Of a stretch of 64,000 bases of DNA, positions 1 to 12,401 are shown piece by piece (positions within the stretch are counted from its first letter, which is position 1; the number at the start of each line of letters is the position of its first letter). The stretch comes from Thunnus maccoyii (Eukaryota > Chordata > Actinopteri > Scombriformes > Scombridae). The notes below the pieces were generated by a model, which worked only from the letters and a program-made list of their open reading frames with translations, had not been told where the DNA came from and did not search any database. A program made the position numbers and the translations under genes. The stretch spans positions 11,238,490 to 11,302,489 of the forward strand of contig NC_056534.1 of assembly GCF_910596095.1 (NCBI RefSeq), read 5' to 3'.

Positions 1-638
1 ACTCCTTACTTTAATAAGGTTATAATGTTCAGGTTTTGTTGAAACTATTTTAGAGAGGAACTGATTCAACTTTATAGTGATTTCGGAGGCTGTAGATTGT
101 GGTGCCGTTGAAATGTTCTACATTATAGAGAGAGGTGTTTCTAATGTTTAGTCCTGCCTCTCTGATATAAATGGGATTGACAAAAAAGCAGAAATACATC
201 TCAGTGTAATATAATTCAGTTCAACAGCACCATAAAATACAGCCGCCAAAATGACCATAAAGTTGACTCAATACCCCAATAAAAATAGTCTCAACAAAAA
301 CTGCACATTATAACCATGAAGGAAGGATTTGTTGCAGGGCTGATGTGTAAGACTGCATTCATTTTTAGCTAAATGACCTAATAAACTGCCAGCAGAGTAT
401 TAAAGTCCACCTCAACTCAAAAATGAGTGTTGCTTTTTGTTCCTTCAGTTGAATGTTTGAGCTTCACTGTGCAGAATGACGCATGTGCAGAGTTTGACAC
501 TAGAAAGCTGTTTTCACATTCATCTGCTGAAGGAGGAAAGTTTCTCTGCGCTCACCTTAAATCTGAGTTAAAAGGTGTGTACCTACGAGCATATGTGACA
601 TCATAACTAGTCTGCCAATTGTGGTCCAGAAAGGAAAT

Positions 639-1150
639 TAAAGGACAAGTTCACAATTTTTCAAGTCTGTCTTAAAACAACAGTCAGGTGCCCAAATGAA
701 CACTGAAAGAGGGGTTTCCTCGCTGTAATCATTCCTCCTGTTCATACCTGCAATTAAGAGATCCCTTTTAAATGTGTTTTCAATGTGAGTGAAGGGGACA
801 AAATAGTCTCATCAAGTTGATATCTACCACATTTAAAATCTTTTTAGTTTCAAATTCCCTGTTTGTGTTTCCCTGTTGAGCTGCAGTGGAAGTAATAATA
901 ACAAAAAGAGGGACTTTGGCACTAAAAAGACTGTAATGTTGAAAGATATCTATTTGATTTGACTTATTTGGACAGCTGAAGCTTCATATTAGCTTAACAT
1001 AAACTGTTAAGTGCATTATCAAGGGATCTTCTACTGATCAGTATGAACAAGAGGAATGATTACACCAAGAAAAACCTATTTCAATGTTTCGTTTGGGCTC
1101 CTGGCTGTTGTGTTAAGACTAATTTGAAAAACTGTGAACCCGTCCTTTAA
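639..1150. repeat. Foldback MITE, family B copy 1
   Basis: A roughly 510-base non-coding element starts with TTAAAGGACAAGTTCACA and ends with the near reverse complement TGTGAACCCGTCCTTTAA. The inversion extends inward: the left arm contains CCTCCTGTTCATAC and AAGAGATCCC, and the right arm contains their complements around 1023-1060. Two more copies lie at 11877-12401 and 13300-13793. It has no coding capacity, so it would be a non-autonomous DNA element. Long arm pairing means its transcript could form a hairpin inside the eif3b intron. Confidence 0.75.
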
Positions 1151-1801
1151 GGATTTTAACTAGATGTATTTAACTTTTCTGTGGGAAAAAACCCCCCAAA
1201 ACATATCAACCTTTTTTTTTTCTTTTTTTAACAGCAGATTATTTTTGTATATCCTAAAATCATGTCCTGAGGGGATCATTAAGCATTTACTCCTCCTGCT
1301 GGGAAATTTCCAGAAATCCCAGATGTCTGTTTAGGAGAGTACTGATACGAAATATCAACAAAGCAGCCTATTAAAGTGGAGCATTATAGTGAAAGTCGTG
1401 CCATTTGTAACTGTTACACGTTTTATCTGCAGAGCTGAGAGCTTTGTGCAGCCAACTCCCCTTCTTAACTCTGGTTAACAGCTGCTTCATGCAAAACCAC
1501 AGACTGAAGGTTTCACCGGCTCTAATAATCCAAACAGAACCGTGAAAATGTTTTCTGTTAGCTGATCCTCTCTGGTTAGCTGTTGAAACTGTCTAAATGA
1601 CAGCGACAAGGCCACCGTGAGTGTCTGTCTGGGTGAGGCTTCAGGAGGCGTGATGATAAAACCGTTAATGTGATCTGATGTTAGGGATACTTAGAAGGAA
1701 AATTGTCGTGTTATTGTTAAATTTCTACAAATTACACCTTGACATCTAGATATGTGTGCCTAACAACTATTAATTACTAAGTTCCGGAGGGCAAAATGAC
1801 A

Positions 1802-1821
1802 AGCTAGCTAGCTAGCTAGCT
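1802..1821. repeat. CTAG tetranucleotide microsatellite
   Basis: Five tandem AGCT/CTAG units lie about 70 bases inside eif3b intron 1. The unit is self-complementary. Confidence 0.9.
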
Positions 1822-1894
1822 TTATAGCATCCGTGGTACCGCCGCCCGTTAGCTGCAGGCCTTGAAAGCCGGCGGTTTTCCTGCTGCCGCTCAC

Positions 1895-1994
1895 CCTCAT
1901 CCTCGATGTCATCCACGAAGTCCTCCGGGTCGCTGAAGGAGGGCTCCTCCTCTTCGTACTCGGGGTCATCCACCATATCCACCGTATCTTGCAT
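1895..1994 (-). CDS. eif3b: eIF3 subunit B, first coding exon (gene continues off the left edge)
   Basis: eIF3B is a core scaffold subunit of the eIF3 translation-initiation complex; it has an N-terminal RRM and WD40-like propellers and helps recruit mRNA to the 40S ribosome. Only the first coding exon is here. It begins MQDTVDMVDDPEYEEEEPSF and continues with SDPEDFVDD, matching the acidic stretch just before the RRM in vertebrate eIF3B (human EIF3B shares the MQD start and the EPSFSDPEDFVDD block). The exon ends at a GTGAGC donor (1889-1894) in phase 1. The fish N-terminus is far shorter than the human one, which carries a long Ala/Pro/Glu-rich extension before this block. The RRM and propeller exons lie outside the window. 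The gene is divergent from brat1, with about 580 bases between start codons. Confidence 0.88.
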
Positions 1995-2574
1995 TTAACA
2001 GGACTACGAGACGGATTTCTCGCTACAACGGAGCAAAATTGAAAAAATTGAGAGGCTGACGGTCCTCGGCCGGTGCGGCACCATGTGCGATTACGTGAAA
2101 AATGGACGATGCAACGGAAACGTAACCGGAACCTGCTCGCAGACGAGTGAAGCGCTGCGGCGGAACGTTAAAGTTGTAGAACATAGGGACCGGAAGTACA
2201 CTGGGTCTACACGTACAGTTCATCTTATCCAAGCAGTTGTAGATCAGTAAACGGTGCAGCCGCCTTTTTATGACCCCCAAATGTTTCACTGAAAGAAGAA
2301 AGACGAGGGAAGTCAGACGCCGGTAGATGCGAAACAATTTCCCGCGAGATTGACGTTTAGAAAAACTACAAGGAAAAAAAAAACATTTTGTTTTACAGCT
2401 AGCCAAATCATCTACGTCAGTTACACATCATTTGGTTTGTAGCTAAATGTCCTTAAATGTAAGTTAGTGTTAGCCATGTAGGCTTCAATGTAACACTTTA
2501 GTAGTAAAGTTATCAGTAACATATCTGCTGTAAACCAGCCTGAGAGCTCATTGACACACACACACGTTAACAGC
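1995..2574. promoter_or_regulatory. Bidirectional promoter of eif3b and brat1
   Basis: The two divergent start codons are only 580 bases apart. The interval is locally CpG-rich (about 2030-2360) and contains an ACCGGAAGTA sequence at 2189-2198, a good ETS/GABP (NRF-2) site typical of housekeeping bidirectional promoters. No TATA box was seen. The interval must also hold both 5' UTRs. The two genes are also neighbours in human (7p22.3), so a shared promoter is a reasonable inference. Confidence 0.65.
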
Positions 2575-5500
2575 ATGGACCGAGAGTGTGTGTCGCTACT
2601 GCCCCGTGTGTGTGAGGTGCTGGCGGACTCCGGGAAGTCTCTGCCCGATGACACCAGCCTGGAGAAGCTGCTGGACTGGTTCACCGAGGCTGGTTAGTAC
2701 TGAACTTGGTGGGATAGTTTGGTCAGCTTTCATCCTTCCTTCATCCTCCTCTGGCTGCTCCTCTCTCTCTCTCTCTCTCTCTCTGACTTCTCAAGGTAGA
2801 GTTTACAAGTGTGAGCTTTTGATTTCCATATTTCTGCAGAGACAAACTGTAGCTACAGTCGATCAGGTGAACTGTAAACTCTAAACTAGAAAGTAGTTAG
2901 ATCACTAACAGGGTAAAGCAGGTAAATGCAAAATCTTAGACTTTTATAGGCTCCAAAGGCTCAAGTTTCATGGTGTAGCAAATACTTTAATTATTTGCTG
3001 CTTTGTTTGGGAATAAAAGCCACTAAAGTGAAATAGGACTGCAACTAACAATTACGTTCGTAACTAATTTAGAACTGCAACGATTAGTCAATTGATAGAA
3101 TAGAAAAATTATCTGTCACTGTTTTGATAATCGATGAATCGGTTCAGTTATTTCTCTAAGCAAAAATGCCAAACATTTGCTGGTGTCAGCTTCTCAGCTG
3201 TGATGATTTAATGCTTTGCGGTTTTAATTATTAGAGCCTTTTATGCTCTATGTAAAGCACTTTGAATTGCCTTGTTGTTGAAATGTGCTATACAAATAAA
3301 CTTGCCTTTGTCAGACATGACAGTAAACAGAAAATCTTTTGGTTATGGACTGTTGATCCGACAAAACAAGACATCTGAAGACGTCACCTTTGACTCTGGA
3401 AAATTATGAGAAAATAATCATTAGTTGCAGCCCTAAACTAGTTTACCTGCTGATTATTTCCTTGATTAGTCAGTTTGTCCATAAAATGTCATAAAACAGT
3501 GGGAAATGCCCATCACAGTTTCCCAGAGCCCATATTCAAATTGCTACCACAGTCCAAAAAAATCTAACATATTAAGTATAGTATCATATAAGACATATAA
3601 GACAGACATTTGAGAAATTGTAACAAATTAATATTTGGCATTTCTGCTTGAAAAGTTACTAGCATGGCGATGATTAGTCGATTAATGGATTAGTTGAATT
3701 GCTCTTGACACACATTTCTGCCAGTTGAATGATATATGAGATAATGCACAGCTCAATCTTGCCGCTGTTTATCGTTGCGAGTTAATCTGTACCACTCTCT
3801 CATATATCTTCTCTCCTCTTGAAGGTGGATCTTTGCTGGAGACCTGCCCATGTCTGTTTGACTTCATATCCACTGTGATCAACAACACAGATTCAGACCC
3901 CAGCGTCCTCTCCTTCACTCTCAGACTCTCCGGCTTAATGGCTGCCACTGAAGACGGCTTCAAAATGCTTCAGGTAGAGCTCATGACACCTTGTACTGCA
4001 CTTTTACTAAATTTCAATCACTAAACATCTGAAAGCCAACCAACGCTGACTATGAATTGTTAAGCACTGAGTACATAACCCGACTGTGGTGATGTCCTCC
4101 TGCAGGAGTGCTCAGTTCTGGATCTGGTCTTCAATGTTCAGCGCTGGCAGGAAGCAGGGCTCTGGGAGGATCCTTGCATACGGATTGGCTGGATCCAGGG
4201 ATTAAGGAGCACGCTGCAGCACCCAAAGGCTCTCAGTTTCTTTGTAGAATCAGGTGACCTTTTCATGTAGGAAATAAGACCAACTCTACTAACACTTTGT
4301 ATCATAAAAAAGAAAATTTGATGAGAGGGAGGCAACAAATATCAAGGAATAAAGATGTATTATAGGTCCTAATTCATAGTTCAAACTGGGAATTTTACCA
4401 TTTCATGACTTTTTTCCACTTTAAACAAAACTATGTAACTTTTACAAAAAGTAAATTCTTTCTCATAAAAAACAAAAGTTAGATTTCTAAGCAATAAAAA
4501 TAATATACCAAACCCACCCATGCTTTTGTTTTGGCTGCTAAATCCTACTTTTTGTTAATGAAGATGTTGCTATAAGCCTGTCGAGGAACGTCACAACAGT
4601 AGAACCAAAAGTAAATTAATTTCATCTTATTTGAAGACATATTTCCATCCTCTCTGTCCTGATCGGTGTTTAAGTTTGTTCCCCTTCAAATAGCGTTTCC
4701 TTCCCGTTATAAAAGTACGATACTCTTGCTGCTCAGATATCAACATAATTAAATGCGCTAGTGTCGTGTAATTACCACTTGTGGCAGGAGGTGTTGCTGA
4801 TTCACATCTGTCTTTTGTTTTTATCTTTCCAGATTTCATTAAGACTCTTCTACAACTTCAGACAGACACAAGTCTGTTTGTTGCGTCAGCCGCCAATCAA
4901 ATGCTCGCCCACATCCTGCTCTTCTTTCAACCTGTCTCACCTGCACGATGTAACGGGATTGATAAAAAAGACGAGTATGCAAAACGGACATACGGTTGTA
5001 TCAAAGAACCCATTACTCTGGACCCAGAACACCCAGCCCTCACCATGGAAGCCAGCACCAGGTACACTGCTGTTGTCATGGCGATCTCAGAATACCTAAA
5101 GGAGTCACTGGTGCCCAAAGAAAACACACAGCTCCATCAGAGTCTGCAGATCCTCAAACTGCTGGCTCTGCTCCTCGCCCAGGCCAGGCCTCCCCTCTGG
5201 GACACGCTGCTCCAGACAGTCGCCGACTCTCTGAAGGAACTGGCGACAGCAGGCTACAGTCAGCTCACACTACCGCTGATGGACGTCATTCTGGCTGCAA
5301 ACAGGTACCCCCGTATCTCACAATCTGTACAACATAAGACACCCTCGGTCCTTATAATGAGCATTTTCAGTGTTAAAACTCTCTCCATGTTAGCAGCTCC
5401 GGCACCGATGAACGCGTCGCCCATCTTCTCTCATCCATGTTGAACATCAACAAACCTGCCGACCTCATTCACGCTGCAGCTGCTTTTCTCCGCAGAGGCC

Positions 5501-8500
5501 GTCTGTAAGCATCCCTTCACCATTGCAAGTTCTGTCTGCAGAGATTTTGTTTTCTGTTAACAGGAAGTTTTAGCAAACTAGTATTTATTTACAAATTCCC
5601 ATGTGTGCTCATTTCTTCTTCTTCCTCTGTTCAGGGACACTGTCCACACGGCTCAGGCTGTGAGGATGCTGCTGTTACCCCTCAACATTATTACTGGTCA
5701 GACTCTATTGGGCACAGATACTGCAGGTAACACACACAGATCTACACATTGAAAAAGTAAGAAATCTATTATTTAGCGTCTTTTATAAGTAAATATATTC
5801 TTTGTTCCTGCAGCAGATGAGCATCGGTTTTTAATGGTGGAGCAGCTGAAGAATAAAACTTCCTGCATCTCCATGATCTGTATCTGTCTGACAAACACAC
5901 CACAGATCACACTCATGGTAAGAAAGTAAGGAAAACAGAAATGAGGTGTATTTCTTACGAATGGAAAGAGTCAAACATGAACCTCTCCTTCTCTCTCTCT
6001 CTCTCCCTCTCTCTTTCCTTCAGCCTCCTGACGTCCTCCTCACATGTCCTCCGGTTTCTGTCGTACTTGCAGTTCTGTCACTGTTAAGGATCTGCAGCGG
6101 TGACTCTTCCTCTTCATCCACCGGCTGCAGAGAAGTTTACAGGAATGTGATAGGCAGCGGCAAGGTTCAGAAATGTGCTCTAGAGGCTTTGACAGCTCTC
6201 GGCAGCAGCCCAGGTAAACCTGTGTGAACATGTGGGATGATAGAAATAGAAAGAGAAGTCCTCTTTCCTTCCCAAAGCACTTTTCCTGAACTTTGATGGA
6301 GAACAGAATGGAAAAAACAGTACTTGCAAATAAAGTAGATGGTGAATTATATGTGACATTGTTTGCTTCATCAGGGCATTATCAAAGATTAAAAGACACT
6401 TCTGTGGTACTGAATACAAGTATTAAAGTAAATTTATCCTAATTAAATAAAATATAAATAGAAGGAAGTAAGTAAAATTAAAAAATGAATATTATTATAT
6501 ATATTTGGGTGACTGTTGTAAAGGTGTAACAGGATGAAACACGTAGCTTCCATCTTGTGTTTGTTTCAGGAGCGAAGGACAAGATGAAAGAGGTGTTCAC
6601 GGTTCTGATACAATATCTGGACAATCCTGATTCTGACCCCACTGTAAGTTATGTGTGTGTTTGTGTCCATGAATACTTGAATACAACATATTTTATTTTA
6701 TTTTGTCACTGACATTCTAGCAGAAGACACCATCACTCACTGATTGTCCTTCACTTCATGTTCAAAGAGATTTTAAGGGGTTTAAGTCGAAAATAGTCTG
6801 AGAGAAGAAAAACTTAGTATTACAAAAGAAAAAGTCAAATATTTTGCGGAGATGTAATATTTTTAGGAAAAAAGTCATAATATTGTAGGAAAAAGTAAAA
6901 CTAAATATTTTGAGGAAAAAAAGTTTTGAAACAAAGTCATAATATTATGAGAAAAAACTTCTTTATCTTTAGTTTTAAACCCTTTTAGAGATACATACTC
7001 TCATGTGAAGAGGCTCTACTGTATATTTGAGAGTGGAACAGTCATACAACAAAATAATCTTTACTAAAGGTCCACTCACCAGCCTCTTCCAGACCTTTCA
7101 ACCACATCTCATGGCCTCCATCAGTGAATGAAGTCTGCTCAGTTGTCATCATGTTACCTAAAGACTGTACATACAAGAGCTGAAACAGTTAGTCCATTAA
7201 TGATTGACAGAAAATGAATCAACATTTTGATAATCAATTAATGTCTTTTTTTAATGGAAAAAAACACTCAAAATTTGCTGGTTAAAGCTTCTGTAACATA
7301 AGAATTTACTACTTTTCTCAGTTTGATATAATTATGAATCTCTGGACATCACTTTGGGGGCTGAAAAATTGTGACAGACATTGTTTTGAAATTTCTGACG
7401 TTACACAGACATTAACGACTAATTGATAATGAAAATAATTTTTGCTAGTATAGAACTAGTATTCAGCAATCAGTTTTTATTTCTCTCATATCTCCCAGAA
7501 AACTTCAGGTCTGCTGCAACTCTCAGTTTTTTTAAATAAAGGCTTTCTGTTTGTCCATTTATCTCTTAAATTCTATTTAAATGTAATGAAATCAAATATT
7601 TAAATGATTTTACATTTTGTCTTAATGCCTTTTATATTTGATGTGAAGCACTTTGAATTGCCTTGTTGCTTGAACTGTGTGATACAAATAAACTTTCCTT
7701 GCCCTCGTCCTGTGGCAGGAAGTGGTGAAGTGTCTCACTATGTGTGTCACCATGCTTTGGATTTTTCACTGTGTGTATCAAACTGTCTCAGTGTCTCACT
7801 TTGCCTGCTCCACATAAAGTCACACAGTCACAGTGATGAAGTGATTACAGTCTGATAACTAGCCTAGTGGGTTTAGAAACGTTAGCTAAAAGAACTGTGA
7901 ATCATGAATTATCTTATGTGTTTGTTTTTTTAAATCTTTGAACTCTTTTTCTCAGGTGATTCACAAGTCCTACAAGGCCTTAATAAAGTGGATGAGTGTT
8001 TGTGCAGATGTCTCCTCTATAACAGACCAGCTCAGGCAAGGTAATGTACACCGACAGCCTCCTTATAGAAGCTCATAAATACTCTTCTGTGTGATGAATC
8101 CACATAGTGAACACATCCTGCTGTGTTAATAACATTATACTGTATCTAAACCCTTATTAGATCTCATCAGGGTTGTGCAGAAACGTGTGTGTGACATGCG
8201 TTGGGAGGTGAGAGACTCAACCGTGGAGTTTTTGGGACAGCTGGCAGGTGTGCGTGTCTTCTTGAAGTCAGCTGAGGAGGAGTCATGCAGGGCTTCTGAG
8301 GCGCTGCTGGGTGGCTGCTGTACCAATCCTCTCCTCAAAGAGGCGCTGCAGGATCCGGAGAGTTATGTGAGAGCCAGCGCCACCTCTGCACTGGCACAGA
8401 CGCTGGCACACAGCTGGCAGCAGGGGGCAGCGCTCACTCAGGAGCAGGTAGGCAGAAAAAAACCGTTGGCGTCTCTCTGCAGGGGAAGAACTTTGCTGTC

Positions 8501-10076
8501 ATATAGACAATATCTGAGTTTGGTTCCTCTGCTTCCACTTGTGTTAGATTTTGGATGATTTTACATAAGCTGCTTCTTCCTTTCTACTTTTTCATATGTT
8601 TTTGTCGTGTTCAACCTTCCGTACATACTGGGTTTTCATATTTTCCATGTAGTCATAGGTATTGCTGATCCATAGCTTCATTTAAGTCCAATTTTGAGGA
8701 AGTTAGATATACTACTTTATCTATATATTCAATGTATCATGTCTTGTAATAGTTATAAAGTGGGTTTTGATTTGCTGGACTTGAATATATCCAACTTGCA
8801 AGTTCAATTTAAAGGCTCTACACCCCCACAGGTGTTATTTTACCTGATTAGACCTCTTCTCAAGACTGTGTGGGAATTTGTAGACTGAGCTTGATTGACA
8901 TCTTCCTCTTGCACATATTAAGATGGAACAAACTTAAACCATTATGATTGTAACTGGTACGTAGAGGGAGGTGTTGTCATGTAATTCCCAGTGTAACTCT
9001 ACCCAACTTCAACCTGTGCAGAGACAAATCAGACAGAATGAAGTGAAGAATTCAGTGTTTGTGTTGGGCCTTTAAAGATAAAATGGCGGTACAATGTTTT
9101 CAGCTGCTACATACATTAATGTTGACTTTTATTCATTAATAATCATCTCTGTCTGTGTCTCTGTCAGACTGAAATCGTGAGCCGGCTGCTGGAAATTCTC
9201 TCTGAGGACACAGAGGGCTTCGCCAGGCGGGCGGTCGTACAGTACTTCATCGCCTGGTTCTCTTCACGCTCCTCACACACGCCTCCATCGTCGTCTCTCC
9301 TCATGAACTCTGTGCGCTCCGTCCTCTCGAAAGGCAGCGTCGACCTGGACTGGGAGGTCAAGGTTCACACGCTGCAGCTTGCTGAGCTGCTGCTGGACGA
9401 AGCCTTCTCCGGTCACCGGGGTTACAAGAAGAGTTCAGACACAGATCCTGCTTCTCTACACCCCTATGCTGTGGTGTCTGACCAGGCCTACACACTTCAC
9501 ACACACAGTCTTCAACGGACAAACATGGAGGGTTCAGATTCAGCCGGCGTGTTGAGCAATCTGGTCGAGCAGGGAGTCCTCTCAGCGTTGTTGAGCGGTC
9601 TGGTTGACTGCGATAGACCTGTGGGTCTGAAGGCCTGTCGACTCCTGATAACACTCAGAGAGACAGTCTGCCCCCTGTCGCAAGGGGCCGAGGATGCAAC
9701 TTCTGCCATGGCAACAGTCGCCAGAGTGTCATGTGAGCTTCCTGGATGGGGCTGGGGCCAGGAGATCAGAAAGATACTGGAGAGGAAGAAGTGCAATCAG
9801 ACAAAAGAGGCAGACATCGCTGCCTGCACAGGCGAGGTTGACTCTGGAGAAGCAGAAGAGGAGGGTGAGAGCGATAGAGGCGATGGTGCGTGTGTCAGTG
9901 TGTGTGAGGTGTTGAGGTCTCTGGGGTTAGACGAGAGGCTGGACGTTCTCACTCAAAGCAGTGACCACGTCCACAACTCCCTCCTCTCTCTGCTGCAGGA
10001 CATACTGACCGCTAGTGCCGCTCACACACATCCAGACACAGAAGAAGGGCAAGAGGTCATAGTGGACTGTTACTGA
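2575..10076 (+). CDS. brat1: BRAT1, BRCA1-associated ATM activator 1
   Basis: BRAT1 is a HEAT-repeat protein that binds the Integrator nuclease pair INTS9/INTS11 and was first described as an activator of ATM/DNA-PK signalling. Twelve coding exons were read: 2575-2692, 3825-3973, 4106-4253, 4833-5304, 5397-5504, 5635-5726, 5814-5917, 6024-6213, 6570-6643, 7956-8040, 8161-8447 and 9168-10076. All join in phase to give about 911 aa (human 821). Landmarks matching human are the start [119 protein letters not shown] and the C-terminal VDCY. The conserved Cys-Tyr tail is reported to dock at the INTS11 active site. The last exon has an extra acidic stretch (about residues 835-855). Exon 7 has two tandem CAG acceptors (NAGNAG type, 5811-5816), which could add or drop one residue. 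Confidence 0.95.
3060..3712. repeat. Two inverted MITE copies (family A) in brat1 intron 1
   Basis: Family A is recognised by its AT-rich ends (ACTGCAACGATTAGTCAATT ... ATCATTAGTTGCAGCCCTA) and internal landmarks such as AAAAATGCCAAACATTTGC, GGACTGTTGATCCGACAAAA and GAAGACGTCACC. Copy one runs about 3060-3435. A second, partial copy in the opposite orientation follows at about 3450-3712, so the pair is head-to-head and could fold back. At least ten other copies or fragments lie in this window. Confidence 0.75.
3222..3308 (+). repeat. Short LINE 3' tail nested in the MITE
   Basis: The block GTAAAGCACTTTGAATTGCC followed by GTGCTATACAAATAAACTTG is the usual 3' terminal sequence of Rex1/L2-type teleost LINEs. 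It interrupts family A copy one. A similar tail lies at 7620-7705. Confidence 0.65.
7178..7452 (+). repeat. Family A MITE copy in brat1 intron 9
   Basis: The sequence AGCTGAAACAGTTAGTCCAT opens the copy. It continues through TTTGATAATCAATTAATG and AAAATTTGCTGGTTAAAGC and closes with TAATTGATAATGAAAATAAT. It is diverged and lacks the CTGTTGGTCGGACAAAA block. Confidence 0.65.
7620..7705 (+). repeat. LINE 3' tail in brat1 intron 9
   Basis: The block TGAAGCACTTTGAATTGCC followed by ATACAAATAAACTTTCC closely resembles the tail at 3222-3308. It is a 5'-truncated LINE insertion with no coding remainder. Confidence 0.6.
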
Positions 10077-10746
10077 CACACACACATACACTGTTTTATA
10101 AGAAAAATCTTTTGTTTCTCAGGTAATTTACTGTAAATCGATATGCAGTGAAAAGCGGTTTCTGCCTCACAAAACTATTCTGTGAGTAGAGCAACATGTT
10201 GGTTTGTCATCAGTAACAAACACTACACTGTTCAATCAGGGTTCATACTGTATGACTTTATGCTGTTTTGGTATTTTTGATACATACATGTGCGAGGGGG
10301 GACCCTAAAATCTGCAGAAGTCATCAATGGCACTGGAGTAGGTTGTAGTTATGGGTTTTGCTGTTAGGCAGCGTGTTCCTACAGCTTGCTGAAACCAAAA
10401 TTGGGAAGAAATCCATGAAGAATTGCAGCCGGCTCTGGACACAGTTACGAAATATGACTACAGGAAATGTTTCTGAGAGTGGGAGATGTGCTGAGACATG
10501 ATTTATAATGTTTTATTTAACAATTCTGGGAACTTTTGGATCCGCCCTCGTATGTGGTGATGGATAGATCTGTCTGTGTTGTTTTGGGAAGCCACATGAT
10601 CTGGACTCTAGGGCTGAGTGATGTCAACATTTTTGCACTGTGAACACACAATATGATCACCATTTATTGGCTGAAAGAAATTAATCAATGAAAAGGCCAT
10701 CTGATTAAAACCTCATCATTAAATAAAATTAAAAAGCAAGATGTTT

Positions 10747-10783
10747 GTTTGCTTTTTCATGATATAATGAAGAAAAAGCAAAC
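10747..10783 (+). other. Short perfect hairpin in the brat1 3' UTR
   Basis: GTTTGCTTTTTC (10747-10758) is the exact reverse complement of GAAAAAGCAAAC (10772-10783), with a 13-base AT-rich loop. It is too short for a microRNA precursor. It could be a chance palindrome or an RNA-protein binding hairpin. Confidence 0.5.
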
Positions 10784-10861
10784 AATATATTACACTGATG
10801 ATACAATACAATGATGATGATTTCAATGATAAAGTACAGTTACACTCAGTTGTCTTTACTT

Positions 10862-10875
10862 CCAGCAGAGGGCAG
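10862..10875 (+). promoter_or_regulatory. CTCF-like core motif
   Basis: CCAGCAGAGGGCAG matches the vertebrate CTCF core consensus CCASYAGRKGGCRS at every position. It lies in the brat1-grap interval, between two blocks that are on different chromosomes in human. A sequence match alone does not show occupancy. Confidence 0.4.
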
Positions 10876-11486
10876 CCACAACTCGACAGTCGAGTTCTGC
10901 TGTGTTCTAAAACTGGAATCTGACCATACTGACCCGACCTGATCCAGCACTGAATCCAACTGGAAACCCAAAGCTGTATTTCTCCATTACTGACCGTTAG
11001 CTTGCCAGACTAATGCAGCTTATTGGCTCTTTCTACTGGGCTTCCACGCATGGATGCGGACGTTTGGCACAGTTACACACTGGCACGCAAAGCAATAGCA
11101 GCACAATAGCAGCAGCAGCTTTTGTCTGATCAGCAGGTGTAGCTGGTGTATTCAGTAAAACCCAAACACATCTGTTCTGTCAGATGCAGATGAGATGGAC
11201 AAACTGACAAATGCAGCTGAAACATGTCAACAGCCTCTCGAGACGGAGAAAAATAGATTTTTTTCTCTTCAAAAAATGTATAAATTACATTTGAAATTCA
11301 CCAAAACTGAACTCAACCAAAACCACATTCTTTGGTTTGTGAGTAAAGGTTCTGCTACTCGACACAATTCCTGACAAACTCTTTCTCACATGATCATGTC
11401 CTGACCGGTAGCGACATTGTTGTTCATTTCTACTGAGATCTAAAACTTTGTGTATCTGTTTCTTTATACATACATTAATTGTTATG

Positions 11487-11594
11487 AATAAATATACAAT
11501 TTAAATGAAATTGTTCTAATTGTTTTGAATTTTTTACCTGTCTAGATTTTGGTTTGTTTCCATTTTGTCACTTTTAAGACAGAATTGCAATAAA
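11487..11594 (+). promoter_or_regulatory. Candidate brat1 polyadenylation signals
   Basis: There are two AATAAA hexamers, at 11487-11492 and 11589-11594. The second is followed by a T-rich and TG-containing stretch. They are the clearest candidates downstream of the brat1 stop and would give a 3' UTR of about 1.4-1.5 kb. Confidence 0.4.
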
Positions 11595-11876
11595 CCTTTT
11601 TTGTATATGTATTTTTTATTTGGATTTGATAATAAATTCATCACATTTATGTTATTTCAAATCATGCAACTTAAATAACACTATTAACAAAATATTCCTC
11701 CCCTTATTGTCCTACATCTCCCCCACCGCCCCATCCCTGAAACACAAACACAATACAGATACAATAATTACAATACAGACCATAACATTCAAACCTCCAC
11801 ATTTAAATGCATAAAACAAAGATCTCAATCAGGTTTTCTCCATCGCTTTCATAGTCAACAGTTAATTTAATGTCTT

Positions 11877-12401
11877 TAAAGGAAGGGGTTCACCATTTTT
11901 CTAATTGTCCTAAAACAATATTCAGGAGCCCAAATGAACATTGACGCATGTTTTTCTTGCTGTTATCATTCCTCCTGTTCATACTGACCATTAAGAGATC
12001 CTTCATAATGCATCAAAATGTAAGTGATGGGAGACAAAATCCCTCCTACACAAAAATGTATTTAAAAGTTTATCTGAAGCTAATTTGAAGCTTCAGTCAT
12101 CCTAATTGACATGTTTCAACGTTACAGTCTTTTTATTACAATCCTTCCACTGCAGCTGAACAGACGTCTGTCAAGACACAAAGAGGGAAGTTTTTACTAA
12201 AAACACTAACATTGGAAGATTGGTAAACACTTTGTTTGACTAACTCAGACTGCTGAAGCCTCATATTATCTTCAGATAAACTTTTAAATACATTTTTTCT
12301 CAAAACGAGGACTAACCCTTTCCTCCATTGCTTACATTGTAAGCACATTTGAGGGGATCTTCTAATAATTACAGGAAGAAAAACTGTAAACCTGTCCTTT
12401 A
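11877..12401. repeat. Foldback MITE, family B copy 2
   Basis: It starts TTAAAGGAAGGGGTTCACC and ends AACTGTAAACCTGTCCTTTAA. The shared inner landmarks ATCATTCCTCCTGTTCATAC, AAGAGATCC and TTCAGATAAACTTTTAAAT match copy 1. It lies upstream of grap. Confidence 0.75.

Larger units (their letters stand above)
1..1894 (-). other. eif3b: eif3b intron 1 (partial)
   Basis: This stretch lies downstream (minus strand) of the only eif3b coding exon in the window and is read as part of its first intron. I looked for the next exon, which should encode the conserved ELLGD...IDSVIVVDNVPQVG segment, and did not find it, so it must lie beyond the left edge. The stretch holds one foldback MITE (639-1150) and a short CTAG tetranucleotide run. 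Nothing else was recognised. Confidence 0.6.

Noticed and set aside
2023..2406. 127-codon minus-strand frame upstream of brat1
   Set aside because: It overlaps the divergent promoter, has no conserved motif, and is not in phase with eif3b, whose start at 1994 is well supported.
2421..2684. Minus-strand frame opposite brat1 exon 1
   Set aside because: It is a shadow of the brat1 start region; the plus strand carries the clear BRAT1 N-terminus.
4781..5443. 220-codon open frame taken as one exon
   Set aside because: Only 4833-5304 is brat1 exon 4. The ends of the frame run into introns, as shown by the acceptor at 4831-4832, the GTACCC donor at 5305, and the phase of the next exon.
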